A DNA stretch of 6,705 nt, from the NCBI GenBank assembly GCA_964369685.1, contig CAYJFB010000040.1:1-6705 (forward strand). The letters are read 5' to 3'. The notes below the pieces were generated by a model. The model was not told the origin of the DNA, made no database searches, and saw nothing but the letters and a program-made list of their open reading frames with translations. How positions within the stretch are numbered: position 1 is the stretch's first letter; every line of letters starts with the position of its first letter. This DNA is from Avidesulfovibrio sp964369685 (GTDB lineage Bacteria; Desulfobacterota; Desulfovibrionia; Desulfovibrionales; Desulfovibrionaceae). The position numbers and the translations under genes were made by a program. Below are positions 5,960 through 6,705 of this stretch, piece after piece.

Positions 5960-5991
5960 CGTGTATATTTTTTGAGAAGAGAATATACGTG
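5960..5991 (+). repeat. Leader hairpin followed by T-run
   Basis: CGTGTATATT (5960-5969) pairs with AATATACGTG (5982-5991) over 10 positions with two G-U pairs, around a 12-nt loop. A run of six T follows at 5995-6000, with five more at 6004-6008. It may be a weak terminator or attenuator in the long leader, or the DNA dyad GTATATT/AATATAC may bind a regulator. Confidence 0.4.
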
Positions 5992-6041
5992 ACGTTTTTT
6001 CTGTTTTTGGCGCGGCTGCAGCAGATAGATCTTCGCGGTTA

Positions 6042-6066
6042 CCTGCGAAACATAGGGTTTTGCAGG
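6042..6066 (+). repeat. Leader hairpin before the repeat-protein gene
   Basis: CCTGCGAAAC (6042-6051) pairs with GTTTTGCAGG (6057-6066) over 10 positions with one G-U, around a 5-nt loop ATAGG. It lies 37 nt before the start codon. Stable 5' leader stems are common on long-lived mRNAs of abundant surface proteins; that role is inferred here. Confidence 0.5.
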
Positions 6067-6085
6067 GATTTAATCTCAAATTTAC

Positions 6086-6101
6086 TATCCTCCGGAGGAT
6101 A
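6086..6101 (+). promoter_or_regulatory. Ribosome binding site inside a 16-bp perfect palindrome
   Basis: TATCCTCCGGAGGATA is its own reverse complement. Its right half contains GGAGG (6094-6098), 5 nt before the ATG at 6104, so it sets the start. The left half, CCTCC, is an exact anti-Shine-Dalgarno sequence. With no loop, a simple hairpin must open the central pairs, but the two halves could also pair between mRNA molecules or with another RNA. Confidence 0.7.
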
Positions 6102-6103
6102 CA

Positions 6104-6705
6104 ATGGCAGCACCTTCTTGGTTTAATGTCACTGACTACATGAACAGCAAACTTGAAGTTTTGAACAGCACACTTGCCGCAGATTCTCAAATGACTATGT
6201 TGGGACTTCAAGCCGCTTTTGCAGCTGCAGGTTATGATGTGAATAACCCCGACAGCCTGTGGTCTCACTTTGAAGCCTATGGTCAATTCGAAGGCGTAAG
6301 CCCCACTAAATATTTCGACGCCGACCAATACTTGTACAACAAAGCCATGAACTACTATGGCAAAAATTCCGACACACAAGTGACCACAGGTCAAATTGAA
6401 AATGTCGCCAGCCAATTGGAAGCCGCAGGCATGAGCGCATGGCAACACTATACCATGTATGGTGCTGCTGAAGGTGTGAATCCTTCTACTTCTTTTGATG
6501 CCTATGCCTATTGCGCAGCTAAAGCCACGCAGTTGAACGCTATCTCCTACAATGATGTGACCACATGGGATGCCAACTCCGTTTTGGCCTTCTTTGCCTC
6601 AAACAATATAGCTCCCTTGGTTCACTACTTGAACTATGGTCATGCTGAAATTGCCAACGGTGATTTTGCTTTCACGCCTTCTCCTGTGTATGGCGGCATG
6701 CCCGG
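6104..6705 (+). CDS. Acidic repeat protein, likely surface or secreted (3' end outside window)
   Basis: The frame is open from ATG 6104 to the window end (200 codons). Three related repeats are visible with a spacing of about 60 residues: H-F-E-A-Y-G-Q-F-E-G-V-S-P (55-67), H-Y-T-M-Y-G-A-A-E-G-V-N-P (115-127) and H-Y-L-N-Y-G-H-A-E (174-182). The first two are followed by F-D-A-x-x-Y (71-76, 131-136). The 200 residues contain no arginine, only 5 lysines, and 18 Asp or Glu. That is typical of calcium-binding, type I-secreted or S-layer-like proteins. There is no N-terminal signal peptide, so export, if any, would rely on a C-terminal signal outside the window. Similar Y-G-x-x-E-G repeats occur, to my recollection, in large proteins of Desulfovibrio relatives; their function is not established. 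The strong ribosome site and structured leader suggest high expression. Confidence 0.75.
   Translation, partial: MAAPSWFNVTDYMNSKLEVLNSTLAADSQMTMLGLQAAFAAAGYDVNNPDSLWSHFEAYGQFEGVSPTKYFDADQYLYNKAMNYYGKNSDTQVTTGQIENVASQLEAAGMSAWQHYTMYGAAEGVNPSTSFDAYAYCAAKATQLNAISYNDVTTWDANSVLAFFASNNIAPLVHYLNYGHAEIANGDFAFTPSPVYGGMP

Noticed and set aside
5864..6448. 194-residue minus-strand ORF
   Set aside because: Most of it is antisense to the acidic repeat gene, whose repeats and ribosome site support the + strand.

Overview
The window looks like chromosomal DNA of an anaerobic or formate-respiring Gram-negative bacterium. The best guess is a moderate-GC relative of Desulfovibrio. This rests on an FdhE-type formate dehydrogenase maturation factor, strong Shine-Dalgarno sites, and a right-hand gene whose acidic repeat protein has a Y-G-x-x-E-G-x-x-P signature that I associate with large surface or secreted proteins of that group. 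The taxonomic call is inference; nothing here proves it.

Layout: (1) Positions 1-875 hold the 3' end of a CobT-like von Willebrand factor A (VWA) gene that begins before the window. It is followed by a probable 27-residue hydrophobic peptide gene and a strong hairpin with no U-tract. This part could be the end of an accessory element, because it abuts the 3' end of a tRNA gene. (2) A minus-strand tRNA-Arg(CCG) with encoded CCA lies at 919-995, with its own terminator at 876-910. (3) A two-gene operon on + holds a UPF0173 metallo-beta-lactamase-fold hydrolase (1147-1848) and an NfsB-like nitroreductase (1868-2539), closed by a G/C-rich terminator. (4) A convergent minus-strand OmpR/PhoB-type response regulator (2595-3275) has no partner kinase in view. 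(5) A secreted DUF3574-like protein (3482-3907) is followed by a terminator. (6) A 470-bp AT-rich spacer carries a 10-bp inverted repeat just before fdhE (4378-5346). (7) About 750 bp without a convincing gene lead into a structured leader and the start of an acidic, arginine-free repeat protein (6104 to the window end).

The genes do not form one obvious pathway. The hydrolase and nitroreductase are probably co-transcribed housekeeping or detoxification enzymes. FdhE serves formate dehydrogenase encoded elsewhere. The response regulator appears to be an orphan. The most unusual material is the leader of the repeat protein, where the ribosome binding site lies inside a 16-bp perfect palindrome, the small hydrophobic ORF and hairpin next to the tRNA, and the inverted repeat before fdhE. 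I did not find a clear new multi-gene system in the window.
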